Positions 25,393 to 36,113 of a stretch of 64,000 nt of DNA are shown here, in pieces. Under the pieces are notes generated by a model that was not told the origin of the DNA, ran no database searches, and saw only the letters and a list, made by a program, of their open reading frames with translations. This DNA comes from Pseudomonadota bacterium (lineage in GTDB: Bacteria > Pseudomonadota > Alphaproteobacteria > SHVP01), in NCBI GenBank assembly GCA_027622715.1, contig JAQBYN010000013.1, positions 1-64,000 of the forward strand, written 5' to 3'. The translations under genes were made by a program, and so were the position numbers. The stretch's first letter is position 1. Each line of letters opens with the position of its first letter.

Positions 25393-26658
25393 ATGAGTAA
25401 GTCCGGTGGCGGCGATTCAAAGAACACTCTGTACTGCTCTTTTTGCGGAAAGAGTCAGCATGAGGTTCGCAAGCTAATTGCGGGCCCAACTGTGTTCATC
25501 TGCGATGAATGCGTCGAGCTGTGCATGGACATCATTCGGGAGGAGCACAAGAGCGCGCTCGTCAAGAGCCTCGATGGTGTCCCGACCCCCGCCGATATTT
25601 GTAGTGTCCTCGACGACTACGTCATCGGGCAGAAACACGCCAAACGGATTCTATCGGTTGCGGTACACAACCATTACAAGCGCCTCAATCACGACACCAA
25701 GAACAACGACGTCGAGATTTCGAAGTCGAACATCCTTCTTCTCGGCCCGACGGGGTGCGGCAAGACCCTGCTAGCTCAAACGCTGGCGCGCATCCTCGAT
25801 GTGCCGTTCACGATGGCCGACGCGACCACGCTCACTGAAGCGGGCTACGTCGGGGAAGATGTCGAGAATATCATCTTGAAGCTGCTACAGGCAGCCGACT
25901 ACAACGTCGAACGCGCCCAACGTGGCATCGTCTACATCGACGAAGTCGACAAAGTGAGCCGCAAATCCAACAACCCTTCGATCACGCGTGATGTTTCGGG
26001 CGAGGGCGTCCAGCAAGCGCTTCTAAAAATCATGGAGGGAACGATCGCGTCCGTTCCGCCGCAGGGGGGGCGCAAGCACCCGCAGCAAGAGTTCCTGCAG
26101 GTCGATACCACCAACATCCTGTTCATTTGCGGCGGCGCTTTTTCAGGACTTGAAAAGATCATCGCTCAACGGGGTCGCGGTACGGCAATCGGATTTGGCG
26201 CCGACGTCCGCTCGGTCAACGACAAGAAAACCGGCGAGATTCTTCGGGAAGTGGAACCAGAGGATCTGCTGAAGTTCGGTCTAATTCCGGAATTTGTCGG
26301 CCGCCTGCCGGTTCTGGCGACCCTCAACGATCTGGACGAAGGCGCGTTGGTCGAGATCCTGTCGCGCCCGAAGAACGCGTTGGTCAAACAATATCAGCGC
26401 TTGTTTGAGATGGAGAACGTCAATCTGACCTTTTCGGATGATGCCCTCAAGGCGATCGCGAAACGCGCGGTCACCCGTAAGACGGGCGCTCGTGGGTTGC
26501 GATCGATCATGGAGAGCATCTTGCTCGAATCCATGTTCGACTTGCCCTCGCTGGATTCGGTCGTTGAGGTTGTCATCAACTCGGAGGTTGTCGAAGGGCG
26601 CGCGCAGCCACTCCATATCTACGCCGATCGCCGCGAAGAAGCGGGCTCCAGCGCGTAG
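25393..26658 (+). CDS. clpX: ATP-dependent Clp protease ATP-binding subunit ClpX
   Basis: The AAA+ unfoldase that feeds substrates to ClpP, 421 residues from the ATG (a GTG two codons upstream is also in frame). The N-terminal zinc finger shows CSFCGKS and CDECVELC. The Walker A motif is GPTGCGKT, Walker B is IVYIDEVDK, and the GYVGED segment follows as the substrate-gripping pore loop. Sensor and arginine-finger regions lie in [12 protein letters not shown]. Length and order are standard. It is separated from clpP by 236 bases in which I see no confident promoter. Confidence 0.96.
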   Translation: MSKSGGGDSKNTLYCSFCGKSQHEVRKLIAGPTVFICDECVELCMDIIREEHKSALVKSLDGVPTPADICSVLDDYVIGQKHAKRILSVAVHNHYKRLNHDTKNNDVEISKSNILLLGPTGCGKTLLAQTLARILDVPFTMADATTLTEAGYVGEDVENIILKLLQAADYNVERAQRGIVYIDEVDKVSRKSNNPSITRDVSGEGVQQALLKIMEGTIASVPPQGGRKHPQQEFLQVDTTNILFICGGAFSGLEKIIAQRGRGTAIGFGADVRSVNDKKTGEILREVEPEDLLKFGLIPEFVGRLPVLATLNDLDEGALVEILSRPKNALVKQYQRLFEMENVNLTFSDDALKAIAKRAVTRKTGARGLRSIMESILLESMFDLPSLDSVVEVVINSEVVEGRAQPLHIYADRREEAGSSA

Positions 26659-26779
26659 GCACCTGCAGAAAGCAGGCGCGCCTTGAAATGGCGCTTCCTC
26701 GGAGCCACTTTGACTGAAACAGGGCGCTTTAGCCCGAATTTGGTAGGGAAGCCGCCGGTAGGCGCGGCTCAAGAGTGCA
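26659..26779 (+). other. clpX-lon intergenic leader with tandem small hairpins
   Basis: Three perfect small stems lie in sequence: CCTGC-agaaa-GCAGG (26662-26676), GCGCC-ttgaaat-GGCGC (26678-26694) and GGGC-gcttta-GCCC (about 26724-26737). None is followed by a T run, so they are unlikely to be intrinsic terminators. They could shape the lon 5' untranslated region. Confidence 0.35.
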
Positions 26780-29185
26780 ATGACTGAAAAAGCTACTTTG
26801 TATCCGGTTCTTCCGCTCCGCGACATTGTCGTCTTTCCACATATGATCGTCCCGCTTTTTGTGGGTCGTGACAAATCGGTTCGAGCGCTTGAAGACGTGA
26901 TGAAGGAGGACAAACAAATCCTTCTCGTCGCCCAGAAGGATGCCGCTGTCGACGACCCCGCCGCCGAGGATATTCATACCGTTGGCACCATAGGCGCGGT
27001 GCTCCAGCTGCTTAAGTTGCCCGACGGAACCGTTAAGGTTCTGGTCGAGGGGGGTAACCGCGCGAAAATTCAGAGTTTCTCCGACAACGCGGACTTCTTC
27101 CAGGCATTCGCTGAAGTGATTGAGGACCCGGAGCCGGACTCTCAGGAACTCCAAGCCCTCGCGCGGTCCGTCGTCACTCAGTTTGAGCAATACGTGAAGC
27201 TCAACAAGAAAATCCCTGCAGAAGTCCTTGTTTCACTCAACCAAATTGAGGATCCCTCGAAGCTTGCCGACACCGTTGCCTCACATATGGCACTGCGGGT
27301 CTCCGAGAAGCAGGAATTGCTAGAGACCATCCGAACATCGGAACGGCTGGAGCGCGTCTACTCGTTCATGGAGAACGAGATCGGCGTCTTGCAGGTCGAG
27401 AAAAAAATCCGCAGCCGCGTCAAACGCCAAATGGAAAAGACGCAGCGCGAGTATTACCTCAACGAACAGCTCAAGGCGATCCAGAAGGAACTCGGCGACA
27501 CCGACGATAGCCGAGAAGAGCTGCAGGAGCTGGAAGAGAAAATTCGCAAGACCAAGCTCAGCAAAGAGGCGCGTGATAAGGCGACCGGTGAGCTCAAGAA
27601 ACTGCGCAACATGAGCCCGATGTCGGCCGAGGCAACCGTTGTCCGCAATTACCTCGATTGGCTTCTCTCCGTGCCATGGAAGAAGCGGTCCAAAGTTAAA
27701 GCAGACCTCAAGTTCGCTGCAAATATCTTAGATCGGGATCACTACGGTCTCGACAAAGTCAAAGAACGCATTCTCGAGTACCTTGCTGTTCAGCATCGTG
27801 TGAAAAAAATGCGCGGACCGATTCTCTGCTTGGTCGGGCCGCCAGGTGTCGGCAAAACGTCGCTTGGACGCTCGATCGGCACAGCGACCGGCCGCAAATT
27901 TGTGCGGATATCGTTGGGTGGCGTTCGCGATGAGGCGGAGATTCGTGGGCACCGGCGGACCTATATCGGGTCAATGCCCGGCAAGATCATCCAGTCGATG
28001 AAGAAGGCAGGTTCCTCGAATCCGATCTTCATGCTCGATGAGGTCGATAAACTAGGTGCGGATTTCCGCGGCGACCCGTCCTCGGCGCTGCTCGAAGTTC
28101 TTGATCCGGAGCAAAACTTTGCGTTTAACGATCACTATTTGGAGGTCGACTACGACCTGTCCGACGTGATGTTCATCGCGACGGCGAACACCCTCCGAAT
28201 CCCGCCGGCGTTGGTGGATCGTATGGAGGTCATTCGCCTCGCTGGATATACCGAAGACGAGAAGGTGGAGATTGCAAAACGGCATTTGGTCTCGAAACAG
28301 GTCGAGGCCCATGGGTTGAAGAAGGACGAATGGTCGATTAGCGACGATGCGCTTCGCGACATCATCCGTTACTTCACGCGCGAAGCTGGCGTCCGGAATT
28401 TGGAACGTGAGCTCGCAAACCTAGCGCGCAAGGCGACGAAGGAAATCGTTGAGAGCGGGAAGGGTAAGATATCGATTACCCGGCGCAATTTGGACAAGTA
28501 CGCCGGCGTGAAGCGGTATCGCTTTGGCGAGGTCGAAGAAGAACATCTGATCGGCGTATCGACCGGCCTTGCCTGGACTGAAGTCGGCGGGGAGTTGTTG
28601 AGCATCGAAGCGCTATTGGTCCCGGGCAAGGGTAACATCAAGTACACCGGCAAGCTCGGCGACGTGATGCAGGAATCCATTCAGGCCGCCTGGAGTTACG
28701 TGCGGGCCCGTGCCACAGACTTCGGGATCAAACCAACCCTGTTCGACAAGCGGGATATCCACGTCCACGTTCCTGAGGGCGCCACCCCAAAGGATGGACC
28801 GTCTGCCGGTGTCGCCATGGTGACCTCGATCGTCTCGGCGCTGACTCAAATCCCCATCCGCAAAGATATCGCGATGACCGGCGAAATAAGCCTGCGCGGT
28901 CGCGTTCTTCCTATTGGTGGGCTGAAGGAAAAGCTGCTGGCCGCGCTCCGAGGCGGCCTGAGCACCGTGCTCATTCCGATAGAAAACGAAAAAGACTTGG
29001 CCGAGATTCCGGACAACGTCAAAAAAGGCATGAAAATAATTCCCGTCAGGCACGTCGACGAGGTTCTGAAAAATGCTCTGACCACGGAGCCGGTCCCGAT
29101 TGAATGGGACGAAGAGCAAGAAGCGCTCGCGAAAGTGGCAGACCCCGACGCTCCAGCTAAACGTGAAGGTGTGGTCACCCACTGA
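26780..29185 (+). CDS. lon: ATP-dependent protease Lon (LonA type)
   Basis: An 801-residue soluble AAA+ protease that degrades damaged and regulatory proteins. The N-terminal substrate-binding region begins with [20 protein letters not shown]. The Walker A motif is GPPGVGKT and Walker B is IFMLDEVDK. The protease domain holds the catalytic Ser at residue 675 in PKDGPSAG. Its partner Lys is expected in the following [11 protein letters not shown] region. Length matches the family. The clpX-lon-hupB order is widely conserved in alphaproteobacteria. The leader before the ATG contains short tandem hairpins. Confidence 0.96.
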   Translation: MTEKATLYPVLPLRDIVVFPHMIVPLFVGRDKSVRALEDVMKEDKQILLVAQKDAAVDDPAAEDIHTVGTIGAVLQLLKLPDGTVKVLVEGGNRAKIQSFSDNADFFQAFAEVIEDPEPDSQELQALARSVVTQFEQYVKLNKKIPAEVLVSLNQIEDPSKLADTVASHMALRVSEKQELLETIRTSERLERVYSFMENEIGVLQVEKKIRSRVKRQMEKTQREYYLNEQLKAIQKELGDTDDSREELQELEEKIRKTKLSKEARDKATGELKKLRNMSPMSAEATVVRNYLDWLLSVPWKKRSKVKADLKFAANILDRDHYGLDKVKERILEYLAVQHRVKKMRGPILCLVGPPGVGKTSLGRSIGTATGRKFVRISLGGVRDEAEIRGHRRTYIGSMPGKIIQSMKKAGSSNPIFMLDEVDKLGADFRGDPSSALLEVLDPEQNFAFNDHYLEVDYDLSDVMFIATANTLRIPPALVDRMEVIRLAGYTEDEKVEIAKRHLVSKQVEAHGLKKDEWSISDDALRDIIRYFTREAGVRNLERELANLARKATKEIVESGKGKISITRRNLDKYAGVKRYRFGEVEEEHLIGVSTGLAWTEVGGELLSIEALLVPGKGNIKYTGKLGDVMQESIQAAWSYVRARATDFGIKPTLFDKRDIHVHVPEGATPKDGPSAGVAMVTSIVSALTQIPIRKDIAMTGEISLRGRVLPIGGLKEKLLAALRGGLSTVLIPIENEKDLAEIPDNVKKGMKIIPVRHVDEVLKNALTTEPVPIEWDEEQEALAKVADPDAPAKREGVVTH

Positions 29186-29254
29186 CTTCACCCTAAATAC
29201 GGGTACATAGGCCGGAAAAGCGCGAAAAAGCTGGGGATAGGTGCATTTTTCTCT

Positions 29255-29283
29255 TTGACGGGAGGGGCGCTCACTCCTACAGT
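29255..29283 (+). promoter_or_regulatory. Promoter of hupB (sigma-70 type)
   Basis: TTGACG at 29255-29260 and TACAGT at 29278-29283 are separated by exactly 17 bases. This is the best -35/-10 match in the tig-hupB region. The start of transcription would lie at about 29290, giving a leader of about 65 bases. It fits the known separate, strong expression of HU. Confidence 0.55.
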
Positions 29284-29356
29284 TCGTGCGTCCGATGCAT
29301 TTCAACACAACATTTGCTATTTCAAATTGCTCTTGTCCTAGAGAGGGGGCCCTGCC

Positions 29357-29629
29357 GTGAACAAAAATGATCTGGTGGCAACAGTTTCCAATGCTGCTGG
29401 TCTTTCCAAAGCTGATGCCACGAAAGCCGTTGATAGTGTTTTTGAAGCGATCACCGACTCACTGAAGGCTGGCCAGGAAGTCCGACTGGTTGGATTCGGT
29501 ACCTTTAACGTGGCTCAACGGAAGGCCTCCGAGGGTCGCAACCCTCGGACCGGCGAAAAGATACAGATTCCGGCGTCCAACCAGCCAAAATTCAAGGCGG
29601 GCAAGAGACTGAAAGACGCGGTCAACTAA
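29357..29629 (+). CDS. hupB: DNA-binding protein HU
   Basis: A 90-residue nucleoid protein that bends DNA as a dimer. It opens with NKNDLVATVSNAAGLSKADA and carries the DNA-binding arm signature GRNPRTGEKIQIPA at residues 62-75, with VRLVGFGTFNV before it. Length is exactly that of the family. The start codon is GTG at 29357. The gene has its own promoter candidate and a strong hairpin terminator, in keeping with independent high expression. I cannot separate the alpha and beta subtypes, and hupB is used because of the lon-hupB order. Confidence 0.96.
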   Translation: MNKNDLVATVSNAAGLSKADATKAVDSVFEAITDSLKAGQEVRLVGFGTFNVAQRKASEGRNPRTGEKIQIPASNQPKFKAGKRLKDAVN

Positions 29630-29655
29630 CACCTCGTCCTGCGATATCTGAGAAA

Positions 29656-29689
29656 TGCGTCGGCCTTCACGGCCGGCGCATTTTATTTT
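29656..29689 (+). terminator. Intrinsic terminator after hupB
   Basis: The stem TGCGTCGGCC/GGCCGGCGCA (ten pairs, one G-T) has loop ttcac and is followed by ttttatttt. A short A run precedes it. This is a textbook Rho-independent terminator 27 bases after the hupB stop. Confidence 0.9.
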
Positions 29690-29797
29690 GTGCTCACCCG
29701 GGTTGGTCAAAGCGCGCCCAGGTGCCCCATGTCACCGGCGGGTCAACCGTCCTGGACAAAGGCAGCCGGATCAAGCATCTAAGACGACAGAATCCGA

Positions 29798-29873
29798 GGG
29801 CGATTAGCTCAGCTGGAAGAGCACCTCGTTTACACCGAGGGGGTCGGCAGTTCGAACCTGTCATCGCCCACCA
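29798..29873 (+). tRNA. tRNA-Val (TAC)
   Basis: Acceptor GGGCGAT pairs with ATCGCCC, and the anticodon loop tttacac carries TAC. The T arm is GGCAG-TTCGAAC-CTGTC with one wobble pair. Discriminator A and an encoded CCA follow at 29870-29873. Total 76 bases. Confidence 0.95.
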
Positions 29874-29888
29874 TTTCCCAAAGCACTG

Positions 29889-30707
29889 ATGAGTAATTCG
29901 AACCCAATCGCGCCACCGTTGCCAGTCGTCGAGACCATTGCAAAAGCCGTGGAATTCGTTTGGCGTGGTCGGAACGAATTCCTGACACTTGCCTTTCCGG
30001 CGGTTCTCGTGCTTAGCGTCTTGAACACCGCTTTTGCGCGCTTGCTGCTCCCTGAGGGGGCTGCGGAACTCGCATCCGACGCCGAACGGCTTGAACAGGT
30101 AGTTCGTGCCGGCATTCTCCCGCTAATCCTGATGATTGTGCCCTTTTGTTTCTTTTGGACGACGTTTGCGATCGGTTGGCATCGCCGCTATCTCCTGCCG
30201 AAGGAAATGCAGAGCGTGGGTCAAATATTGACCTGGCGCACCCGCCACACGCGCTTTCTCCTCTATGCAGCCGGGTTGACCCTTATCGTCGTCGCCGTGT
30301 TGGTCGTCGGCGCGAGTATCGCGGCCTTCGCGCCCGTGTTGCTTGTGCTCGCCCTTGCGGCGGCAGTCGTGGTCTACGGTCGGCTGTCGCAGGTGTTGCC
30401 AAGTGCCGCGATTGATCACGCGTTGACGTTCGGCGAAAGTTGGGCGTTAACCCGCGGCCAAACCAGCCGCTTGTTTGCCGTTATCGTGGCAACCTGGTTC
30501 CCCACAGCGGTCATCATTGCTGTCTTGCAAGAGATTCTCGCGCTTTCGCTTGGAAACTCCCAAACATTGATGGCCCTATTCGTCAGAGCTTTCGTGGGTA
30601 ATCTGATGGGTTACCTCGGTGTCGCGATTGGCGTCAGTGTTCTTTCTTCGATTTATGACCATCTACGGGTTGGCCGAAGCCCAAGTGTCGATCTAAAGGT
30701 CTTCTAA
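29889..30707 (+). CDS. Hypothetical multi-pass membrane protein
   Basis: A family is not recognised. The 272-residue product has about six hydrophobic segments (near residues 36-52, 76-96, 115-136, 138-160, 198-218 and 232-256), with the pattern AVEFVWRGRNEFLTLAFPAVLVL at the start. It vaguely resembles the membrane regions of bacterial proteins with GDPD-type or YciC-like fold, but no motif decides this. It begins 16 bases after tRNA-Val and is followed 13 bases later by a lipocalin-like gene, suggesting a two-gene unit behind the tRNA. Confidence 0.6.
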   Translation: MSNSNPIAPPLPVVETIAKAVEFVWRGRNEFLTLAFPAVLVLSVLNTAFARLLLPEGAAELASDAERLEQVVRAGILPLILMIVPFCFFWTTFAIGWHRRYLLPKEMQSVGQILTWRTRHTRFLLYAAGLTLIVVAVLVVGASIAAFAPVLLVLALAAAVVVYGRLSQVLPSAAIDHALTFGESWALTRGQTSRLFAVIVATWFPTAVIIAVLQEILALSLGNSQTLMALFVRAFVGNLMGYLGVAIGVSVLSSIYDHLRVGRSPSVDLKVF

Positions 30708-30720
30708 GGACGGTGAGCCG

Positions 30721-31152
30721 ATGACGAAAAAAGAGGACCTCCTGGGCACTTGGGCGCTCGTCCGGTGGGAGACCACGTATGACGGCGGCCGGACCATCTA
30801 TCCCATGGGCGAGGACGCTAAAGGCTTCATCCTCTACACAACCGACGGTTACATGAGCGCGGTACTCTTTAGATCCGACCGGGCGCTTTTTGTAAGCGGC
30901 GAGGCATTAACGGCAGACGACGACGAAAAGGTCGCGGGTTGGAACGGGTACTATTCCTATGGGGGCCCGTTTGAAATCGACGGAAACCACGTCATCCACA
31001 CGGTGGCGCATTGCATCTATCCCAATTGGGTCGGCGACACGCAAGTTCGCGAGATAAGCTTCGACGAGGACCGACTGATCTTGACGACACCGCCGCAGAA
31101 AACGCGGCGCGGCACCCAAACCAGTCGGGTAATTTGGAAGCGGGCCAATTGA
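30721..31152 (+). CDS. Lipocalin-like domain protein
   Basis: A 143-residue protein of the small lipocalin-like (Lipocalin_5) type. The N-terminal LLGTWALVRWETTYDGGR and YPMGEDAKGFILYTTDGYMSA match the opening strands of that family, and HVIHTVAHCIYPNWVGD and LILTTPPQ come later. Such proteins form a beta barrel for a hydrophobic ligand. No signal peptide is present, so it is probably cytosolic. Known members often accompany oxidoreductase or polyketide genes, but none is near. Possible co-transcription with the preceding membrane protein gene. Confidence 0.78.
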   Translation: MTKKEDLLGTWALVRWETTYDGGRTIYPMGEDAKGFILYTTDGYMSAVLFRSDRALFVSGEALTADDDEKVAGWNGYYSYGGPFEIDGNHVIHTVAHCIYPNWVGDTQVREISFDEDRLILTTPPQKTRRGTQTSRVIWKRAN

Positions 31153-31215
31153 TCAAACAGAGGCCCGTCCTTGACACCCCATAGGGGCTAAAGTAAACGA
31201 GGCTGGCCGCCAGAT

Positions 31216-31292
<77 letters not shown>

Positions 31293-31399
31293 TTCCCCTT
31301 CGAACGGCTATCAATTCTCGCTCGTAACTCGTTGTTGATGCGCACCTTTCGTAGTATGACTGGGCGCGATTTAGGGTGATCTGTGGAGCGAAGCCAAGG

Positions 31400-31429
31400 T
31401 TTTCGCCGAGTTGGGTCGCCGCCTATAAT
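31400..31429 (+). promoter_or_regulatory. Candidate promoter of the nuo operon
   Basis: An exact TATAAT lies at 31424-31429, 65 bases before the nuoA ATG, in the otherwise GC-rich gap between tRNA-Asp and nuoA. The only -35 candidate is a weak TTTTCG at 31400-31405 (18-base spacer), so strength and sigma type are uncertain. Confidence 0.4.
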
Positions 31430-31494
31430 CCGCGCCGTTTTTGAGGCCCAATTGAACGGTCGCAAGAAGCGTGGATTGCGGCGCACGAGGGTAA

Positions 31495-31860
31495 ATGGAC
31501 GATCTCCTGCGAGAATACCTGCCGATAATGATCTTCATCGGTCTGGTCGTTGTTTTGGGCGTTGTTTTCATTGCGGCGTCATTTTTTGCCGTTGAGCAGC
31601 ATCCAGATGCCGAAAAACTCTCGACCTACGAGTGCGGGTTTGAGCCGTTCGAAGACACGCGTAGCCGGTTTGACGTCCGCTTTTACTTGGTCGCGCTCCT
31701 CTTCATCATTTTCGACCTTGAGGTCGCATTCCTCTTCCCTTGGGCCGTCACGCTTGGCGATACGGGCGTCTTCGGCTTTTGGTCGATGTTCATCTTTCTA
31801 GGCGTGCTCACGGTCGGCTTTGTTTATGAATGGAAGAAGGGCGCGCTCGAATGGGAGTGA
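31495..31860 (+). CDS. nuoA: NADH-quinone oxidoreductase subunit A
   Basis: A 121-residue membrane subunit of complex I. Three transmembrane helices lie near residues 8-30, 58-80 and 85-110. The loop after the first helix contains [22 protein letters not shown], the conserved family signature near the quinone channel. It is the first gene of a 14-gene operon. Its stop lies inside the nuoB start region: nuoB begins at ATGGGAGTGA, so the two overlap by 10 bases. Confidence 0.96.
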   Translation: MDDLLREYLPIMIFIGLVVVLGVVFIAASFFAVEQHPDAEKLSTYECGFEPFEDTRSRFDVRFYLVALLFIIFDLEVAFLFPWAVTLGDTGVFGFWSMFIFLGVLTVGFVYEWKKGALEWE

Positions 31861-32396
31861 ACACCGTGACCACGCAACCGGCAGGCGAGGCCTCGTTGGC
31901 AAGCGATCCGTTCTTTCATCAAGTTTCGGACGACCTTGCTGATAAAGGATTTGTCGTCACCCAGGTGGACAAGGTCGTTAACTGGGCGCGCACGGGTTCC
32001 TTGTGGTGGATGACTTTCGGCTTGGCGTGTTGCGCCGTCGAGATGATGCATGCATCAATGCCGCGCTACGATTTAGACCGGTTCGGCGTTATGCCGCGTG
32101 CGAGTCCGCGCCAATCGGATTTAATGATTGTGGCCGGAACGTTGACCAACAAAATGGCGCCCGCGCTGCGGAAGGTCTACGACCAGATGGCCGAGCCGCG
32201 CTACGTCATTTCTATGGGCAGTTGCGCCAACGGGGGCGGCTACTACCACTACTCTTACTCGGTCGTTCGCGGGTGTGACCGCATCGTTCCAGTTGACGTG
32301 TATGTTCCAGGTTGCCCACCAACCGCCGAAGCTTTGGTGTACGGCATCCTGCAATTGCAAAAAAAAATTCGCCGTACAGCCACGATCGCTCGGTAG
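31851..32396 (+). CDS. nuoB: NADH-quinone oxidoreductase subunit B
   Basis: The peripheral subunit carrying the terminal cluster N2, 181 residues. Ligands are visible in [27 protein letters not shown] and VYVPGCPP. The ORF track begins 7 codons earlier, but those codons lie inside nuoA. The ATG at 31851, overlapping the nuoA stop, fits family N-termini. It hands electrons from the iron-sulfur chain to quinone together with NuoD. Confidence 0.96.
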   Translation: MGVNTVTTQPAGEASLASDPFFHQVSDDLADKGFVVTQVDKVVNWARTGSLWWMTFGLACCAVEMMHASMPRYDLDRFGVMPRASPRQSDLMIVAGTLTNKMAPALRKVYDQMAEPRYVISMGSCANGGGYYHYSYSVVRGCDRIVPVDVYVPGCPPTAEALVYGILQLQKKIRRTATIAR

Positions 32397-32412
32397 TTGG
32401 TACATAGACATT

Positions 32413-33027
32413 ATGGACGACGCACTTAAGGAACTCGGCGAGTACATCGCTGCAGCGTTGACCGATCAAGTTACAGGTATTGAGGTCGCGCACCACGAGC
32501 TGATGATCCTCGCCACCGCGGGCAGTGTGCCCAAGGTCATGTCATTCCTAAGAGACGACCCCGCCTGCCAATTCAAGGTGCTCATCGACATTTGCGGTGT
32601 CGATTACCCGGATCGAAATCGGCGATTTGACGTCGTCTACAACCTCCTGAGCCTCACTCATAATCAGCGTGTCAGGGTGAAGGTGCAGGCCGAGGAAACG
32701 ACCCCAGTCCCGTCCATTACCGCGATTTATTCCGCCGCCGGTTGGTTTGAGCGCGAGGTGTGGGACATGTACGGCGTGATGTTCTCAGATCATCCCGATC
32801 TCCGCCGGTTGCTCACCGACTACGGTTTTGAGGGGCACCCTTTGCGCAAAGACTTTCCCCTCACCGGATTTGTCGAGGTGCGGTATGACGAGGACGAAAA
32901 GCGTGTCGTCTATGAGCCCGTTAAACTTGCTCAGGAATTCCGCCGGTTCGATTTTCTGAGCCCATGGGAGGGCGCGGACTACCTCTTGCCTGGCGATGAG
33001 AAGAGCAAAGCGGCGGACGCATCCTGA
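32413..33027 (+). CDS. nuoC: NADH-quinone oxidoreductase subunit C
   Basis: A 204-residue peripheral-arm subunit (30 kDa type) without cofactors. Signature segments are [31 protein letters not shown] and [11 protein letters not shown]. The ORF track begins at 32275 inside nuoB, and the ATG at 32413, 16 bases after the nuoB stop, gives the normal N-terminus. C and D are separate genes here, not fused as in enterobacteria. The TGATG junction with nuoD indicates translational coupling. Confidence 0.96.
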   Translation: MDDALKELGEYIAAALTDQVTGIEVAHHELMILATAGSVPKVMSFLRDDPACQFKVLIDICGVDYPDRNRRFDVVYNLLSLTHNQRVRVKVQAEETTPVPSITAIYSAAGWFEREVWDMYGVMFSDHPDLRRLLTDYGFEGHPLRKDFPLTGFVEVRYDEDEKRVVYEPVKLAQEFRRFDFLSPWEGADYLLPGDEKSKAADAS

Positions 33028-34205
33028 TGGCTGAGCAGACCATCAGCAGTTACACCTTGAATTTCGGGCCGCAGCATCCGGCGGCTCACGGTGTATTGCG
33101 CCTGGTGCTCGAGATGGAAGGTGAAGTCGTTCGACGAACCGATCCTCACATCGGGCTTCTCCACCGCGGTACCGAAAAACTTATTGAATATAAGACGTAT
33201 CTACAGGCGCTACCGTATTTCGACCGGCTCGATTATGTGTCGATGATGTGCCAGGAACACGCGTTCGTTCTTGCCATTGAGAAATTGTTGGACCTGGAAG
33301 TTCCTGCGCGCGGGAAAAAAGTACGTATCCTCTTTAGCGAAATCACGCGCATCCTCAATCATCTTCTCAATGTCACGACCCAGGCCATGGATGTTGGCGC
33401 CATGACGCCAACGCTTTGGGCCTTCGAGGAGCGTGAGAAGCTGATGGAGTTCTATGAGCGTGTGTCCGGTTCCAGGATGCACGCCGCTTACTTCCGAGTC
33501 GGTGGTGTTCATCAAGACCTGCCGGCAGGTCTCCTAGAGGACATCGCCCAATTCTGCGAGACGTTTCCAAAGGTCATCGCAGATATCGAAGGCCTGCTCA
33601 CCGAGAACCGTATCTTCAAACAGAGAAACGTCGACGTCGGGGTCGTCCCGGCAGAAGACGCGATGGACTGGGGATTCTCGGGTGTGATGTTGCGCGGGTC
33701 CGGGGTCGCTTGGGACCTACGAAAATCACAACCTTACGACGGCTACGAACACGTCGACTTCGACATCCCGGTGGGCAAGAACGGCGATTGCTACGACCGG
33801 TATCTTTGCCGAATCGAAGAAATGCGCCAGAGCGTCGGCATCATTCAACAATGCGTCGCCGACATGCCCGGCGGGCCGGTCTCGGCTGAGAACAACAAGT
33901 ACGTCCCGCCCAGCCGTGGCGAAATGAAGAGTTCGATGGAGGCGCTGATCCATCACTTCAAGCTCTACACCGAAGGTTTCCACGTCCCGGCAGGCGAAAC
34001 CTACACCGCCGTCGAGGCACCGAAGGGCGAATTTGGAGTCTACCTCGTCGCCGACGGGACCAACCAACCCTACCGGTGCAAAATTCGTGCGCCTGGTTAC
34101 GCTCATCTCCAGGCGCTCGATTACATGTGTCAGGGTCACATGCTCGCGGACGCCGTCGCGATCATCGGAAGTCAGGACATCGTGTTTGGAGAGATCGACC
34201 GATGA
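33027..34205 (+). CDS. nuoD: NADH-quinone oxidoreductase subunit D
   Basis: A 392-residue subunit (49 kDa type) forming the quinone cavity with NuoB. Family marks are [19 protein letters not shown] at the start, [25 protein letters not shown] and [16 protein letters not shown] near the end. The conserved His and Tyr of the quinone-binding site are expected in HPAAHG and in LDYVSM. The start ATG shares one base with the nuoC stop, and the 3' end overlaps nuoE by ATGA. Confidence 0.96.
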   Translation: MAEQTISSYTLNFGPQHPAAHGVLRLVLEMEGEVVRRTDPHIGLLHRGTEKLIEYKTYLQALPYFDRLDYVSMMCQEHAFVLAIEKLLDLEVPARGKKVRILFSEITRILNHLLNVTTQAMDVGAMTPTLWAFEEREKLMEFYERVSGSRMHAAYFRVGGVHQDLPAGLLEDIAQFCETFPKVIADIEGLLTENRIFKQRNVDVGVVPAEDAMDWGFSGVMLRGSGVAWDLRKSQPYDGYEHVDFDIPVGKNGDCYDRYLCRIEEMRQSVGIIQQCVADMPGGPVSAENNKYVPPSRGEMKSSMEALIHHFKLYTEGFHVPAGETYTAVEAPKGEFGVYLVADGTNQPYRCKIRAPGYAHLQALDYMCQGHMLADAVAIIGSQDIVFGEIDR

Positions 34206-34813
34206 TCGTCCAGAAAACGGCACCACCGGACCAACAACCGAGCGCGTTCGCGTTTTCGTCGGAGAACCAGGAGAAGGCGAAGGCGATCATTGCGCGGTAT
34301 CCAGACGGGCGCCAAGCAAGTGCGATTATGCCACTCTTCGATCTTGCCCAGCGGCAACATGACGGTTGGTTGCCGACGGCAGCGATGGACTACATCGCAA
34401 ACATGCTCGGCGTACCCCGAATGCGCGCCTACGAGGTCGCGACGTTCTATTCCATGTACAATTTAGCGCCCATCGGCAAATACCTCGTCAGGGTATGTAC
34501 GACCACACCATGTGAGCTGCGCGGCAGCAATGAAGTTGTTGCGGCTTGCCGAGAGGCGCTGGGGATTGATTTCAACCAAACAACATCTGACGGCATGTTT
34601 ACATTCCGCGAGGTTGAGTGTCTGGGCGCATGCGTCAATGCGCCAGTTGTTTGGATCGGCGACGACTACTACGAGGACGTCGACGCCGATGCGATGCGAA
34701 AAATTGTCGCCGACCTTCGGGCCGGGACGACACCGCTACCCGGTTCGCAAAAGGGCCGCCAGACGTCGGCGCCCATAAATGGCCTTACCACGCTTAAGGA
34801 GCAGTCGGTCTGA
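34202..34813 (+). CDS. nuoE: NADH-quinone oxidoreductase subunit E
   Basis: A 203-residue thioredoxin-like subunit (24 kDa) with a 2Fe-2S cluster. The cysteines lie in [11 protein letters not shown] and [10 protein letters not shown]. The N-terminal helical part has [20 protein letters not shown]. The ATG at 34202 overlaps the nuoD stop by ATGA and replaces the longer ORF-track start, which lies inside nuoD. The end overlaps nuoF by TGATG. The final 30 residues, after the cluster domain, are a variable tail. Confidence 0.95.
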   Translation: MIVQKTAPPDQQPSAFAFSSENQEKAKAIIARYPDGRQASAIMPLFDLAQRQHDGWLPTAAMDYIANMLGVPRMRAYEVATFYSMYNLAPIGKYLVRVCTTTPCELRGSNEVVAACREALGIDFNQTTSDGMFTFREVECLGACVNAPVVWIGDDYYEDVDADAMRKIVADLRAGTTPLPGSQKGRQTSAPINGLTTLKEQSV

Positions 34814-36105
34814 TGCTGCAAGATAAGGATCGTATTTTTACGAACCTCTACGGTGTCCACGATTGGCGCCTCGCTGGTGCACGGGCGCGCGGCGACTGGA
34901 GCAACACCAAGGCGCTGCTCGATCTTGGGCGCGACAAGATTATTGAAGAAGTCAAGGCGTCCGGGCTGCGCGGCCGCGGCGGCGCAGGCTTTCCGACCGG
35001 TCTCAAATGGTCGTTCATGCCCAAGCAATCGGATGGCCGACCTCACTATTTGATCGTGAATGCCGACGAGGGCGAACCGGGCACGTGCAAAGACCGCGAC
35101 CTGATGCGTCACGACCCACACAAATTGCTTGAAGGGTGTTTGATCGCAGGCTTCGCGATGGGTGCGCACGCTTGTTACATCTACATTCGCGGCGAATTTA
35201 TTCGCGAGGCCGAACACTTAGAGGCAGCGATCGCCGAAGCCAATGACGCGGGCTTGCTCGGCAAAAACGCGTGCGGCTCGGGATGGCAATACGACATTTA
35301 CGTTCACCGTGGTGCCGGCGCCTATATCTGCGGCGAAGAAATGGCGCTGATCGAGAGTCTCGAAGGCAAGAAGGGTCAGCCCCGCCTAAAACCGCCGTTT
35401 CCCGCAAACATGGGGGTCTGGGGCTCACCGACCACAGTAAACAACGTGGAAAGCATAGCCGTTGTACCGACCATCCTGCGCCGCGGCGGGGCATGGTTCG
35501 CGGGCTTCGGTCGCGAGCGAAACACCGGCACCAAAGTATTCTGCATCTCCGGGCACGTGAACAACCCGTGCAACGTCGAGGAGGAGATGGGCATTCCATT
35601 GCGCGAATTGATTGAGAAACACGCAGGCGGTGTCCAAGGCGGTTGGGACAATCTTCTTGCCATCATCCCCGGCGGATCCTCTGTCCGAATGTTGCCACGA
35701 TCAATATGCGACACCGTTCTCATGGATTTCGACGCCCTTGCCGCCGAAGGGTCCGGTCTAGGGACTGCTGCTGTCATCGTCATGGACAAAAGCACGGACA
35801 TCGTTGCGGCAATTGCCCGACTGTCCAAGTTCTATATGCACGAGAGCTGCGGTCAGTGTACGCCGTGCCGCGAAGGAACGGGCTGGATGTGGCGGGTTAT
35901 GGAGCGGCTGGCGAAGGGTGACGCACACGTCGAGGAAATAGACCTCCTCTTGAACGTCGCGAGCCAAGTTGAAGGCCACACGATTTGCGCCCACGGGGAT
36001 GCCAGTGCTTGGCCGATCCAAGGATTAATGCGCCACTTCCGCCCGGAAGTTGAGCGGCGTCTTTTGGAAAAACAGCGGGCCACGTCCGCATCGCAAGCGG
36101 CCTAG
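34813..36105 (+). CDS. nuoF: NADH-quinone oxidoreductase subunit F
   Basis: The NADH-binding and FMN subunit, 430 residues. The glycine-rich loop [16 protein letters not shown] near residue 55 is the FMN/NADH motif. [16 protein letters not shown] and the 4Fe-4S ligands in [15 protein letters not shown] (near residue 345) are intact, with a fourth cysteine in GHTICAHGD. Electron entry from NADH occurs here. It starts one base inside nuoE and ends 8 bases before nuoG. Confidence 0.97.
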   Translation: MLQDKDRIFTNLYGVHDWRLAGARARGDWSNTKALLDLGRDKIIEEVKASGLRGRGGAGFPTGLKWSFMPKQSDGRPHYLIVNADEGEPGTCKDRDLMRHDPHKLLEGCLIAGFAMGAHACYIYIRGEFIREAEHLEAAIAEANDAGLLGKNACGSGWQYDIYVHRGAGAYICGEEMALIESLEGKKGQPRLKPPFPANMGVWGSPTTVNNVESIAVVPTILRRGGAWFAGFGRERNTGTKVFCISGHVNNPCNVEEEMGIPLRELIEKHAGGVQGGWDNLLAIIPGGSSVRMLPRSICDTVLMDFDALAAEGSGLGTAAVIVMDKSTDIVAAIARLSKFYMHESCGQCTPCREGTGWMWRVMERLAKGDAHVEEIDLLLNVASQVEGHTICAHGDASAWPIQGLMRHFRPEVERRLLEKQRATSASQAA

Positions 36106-36113
36106 GACCAAGC

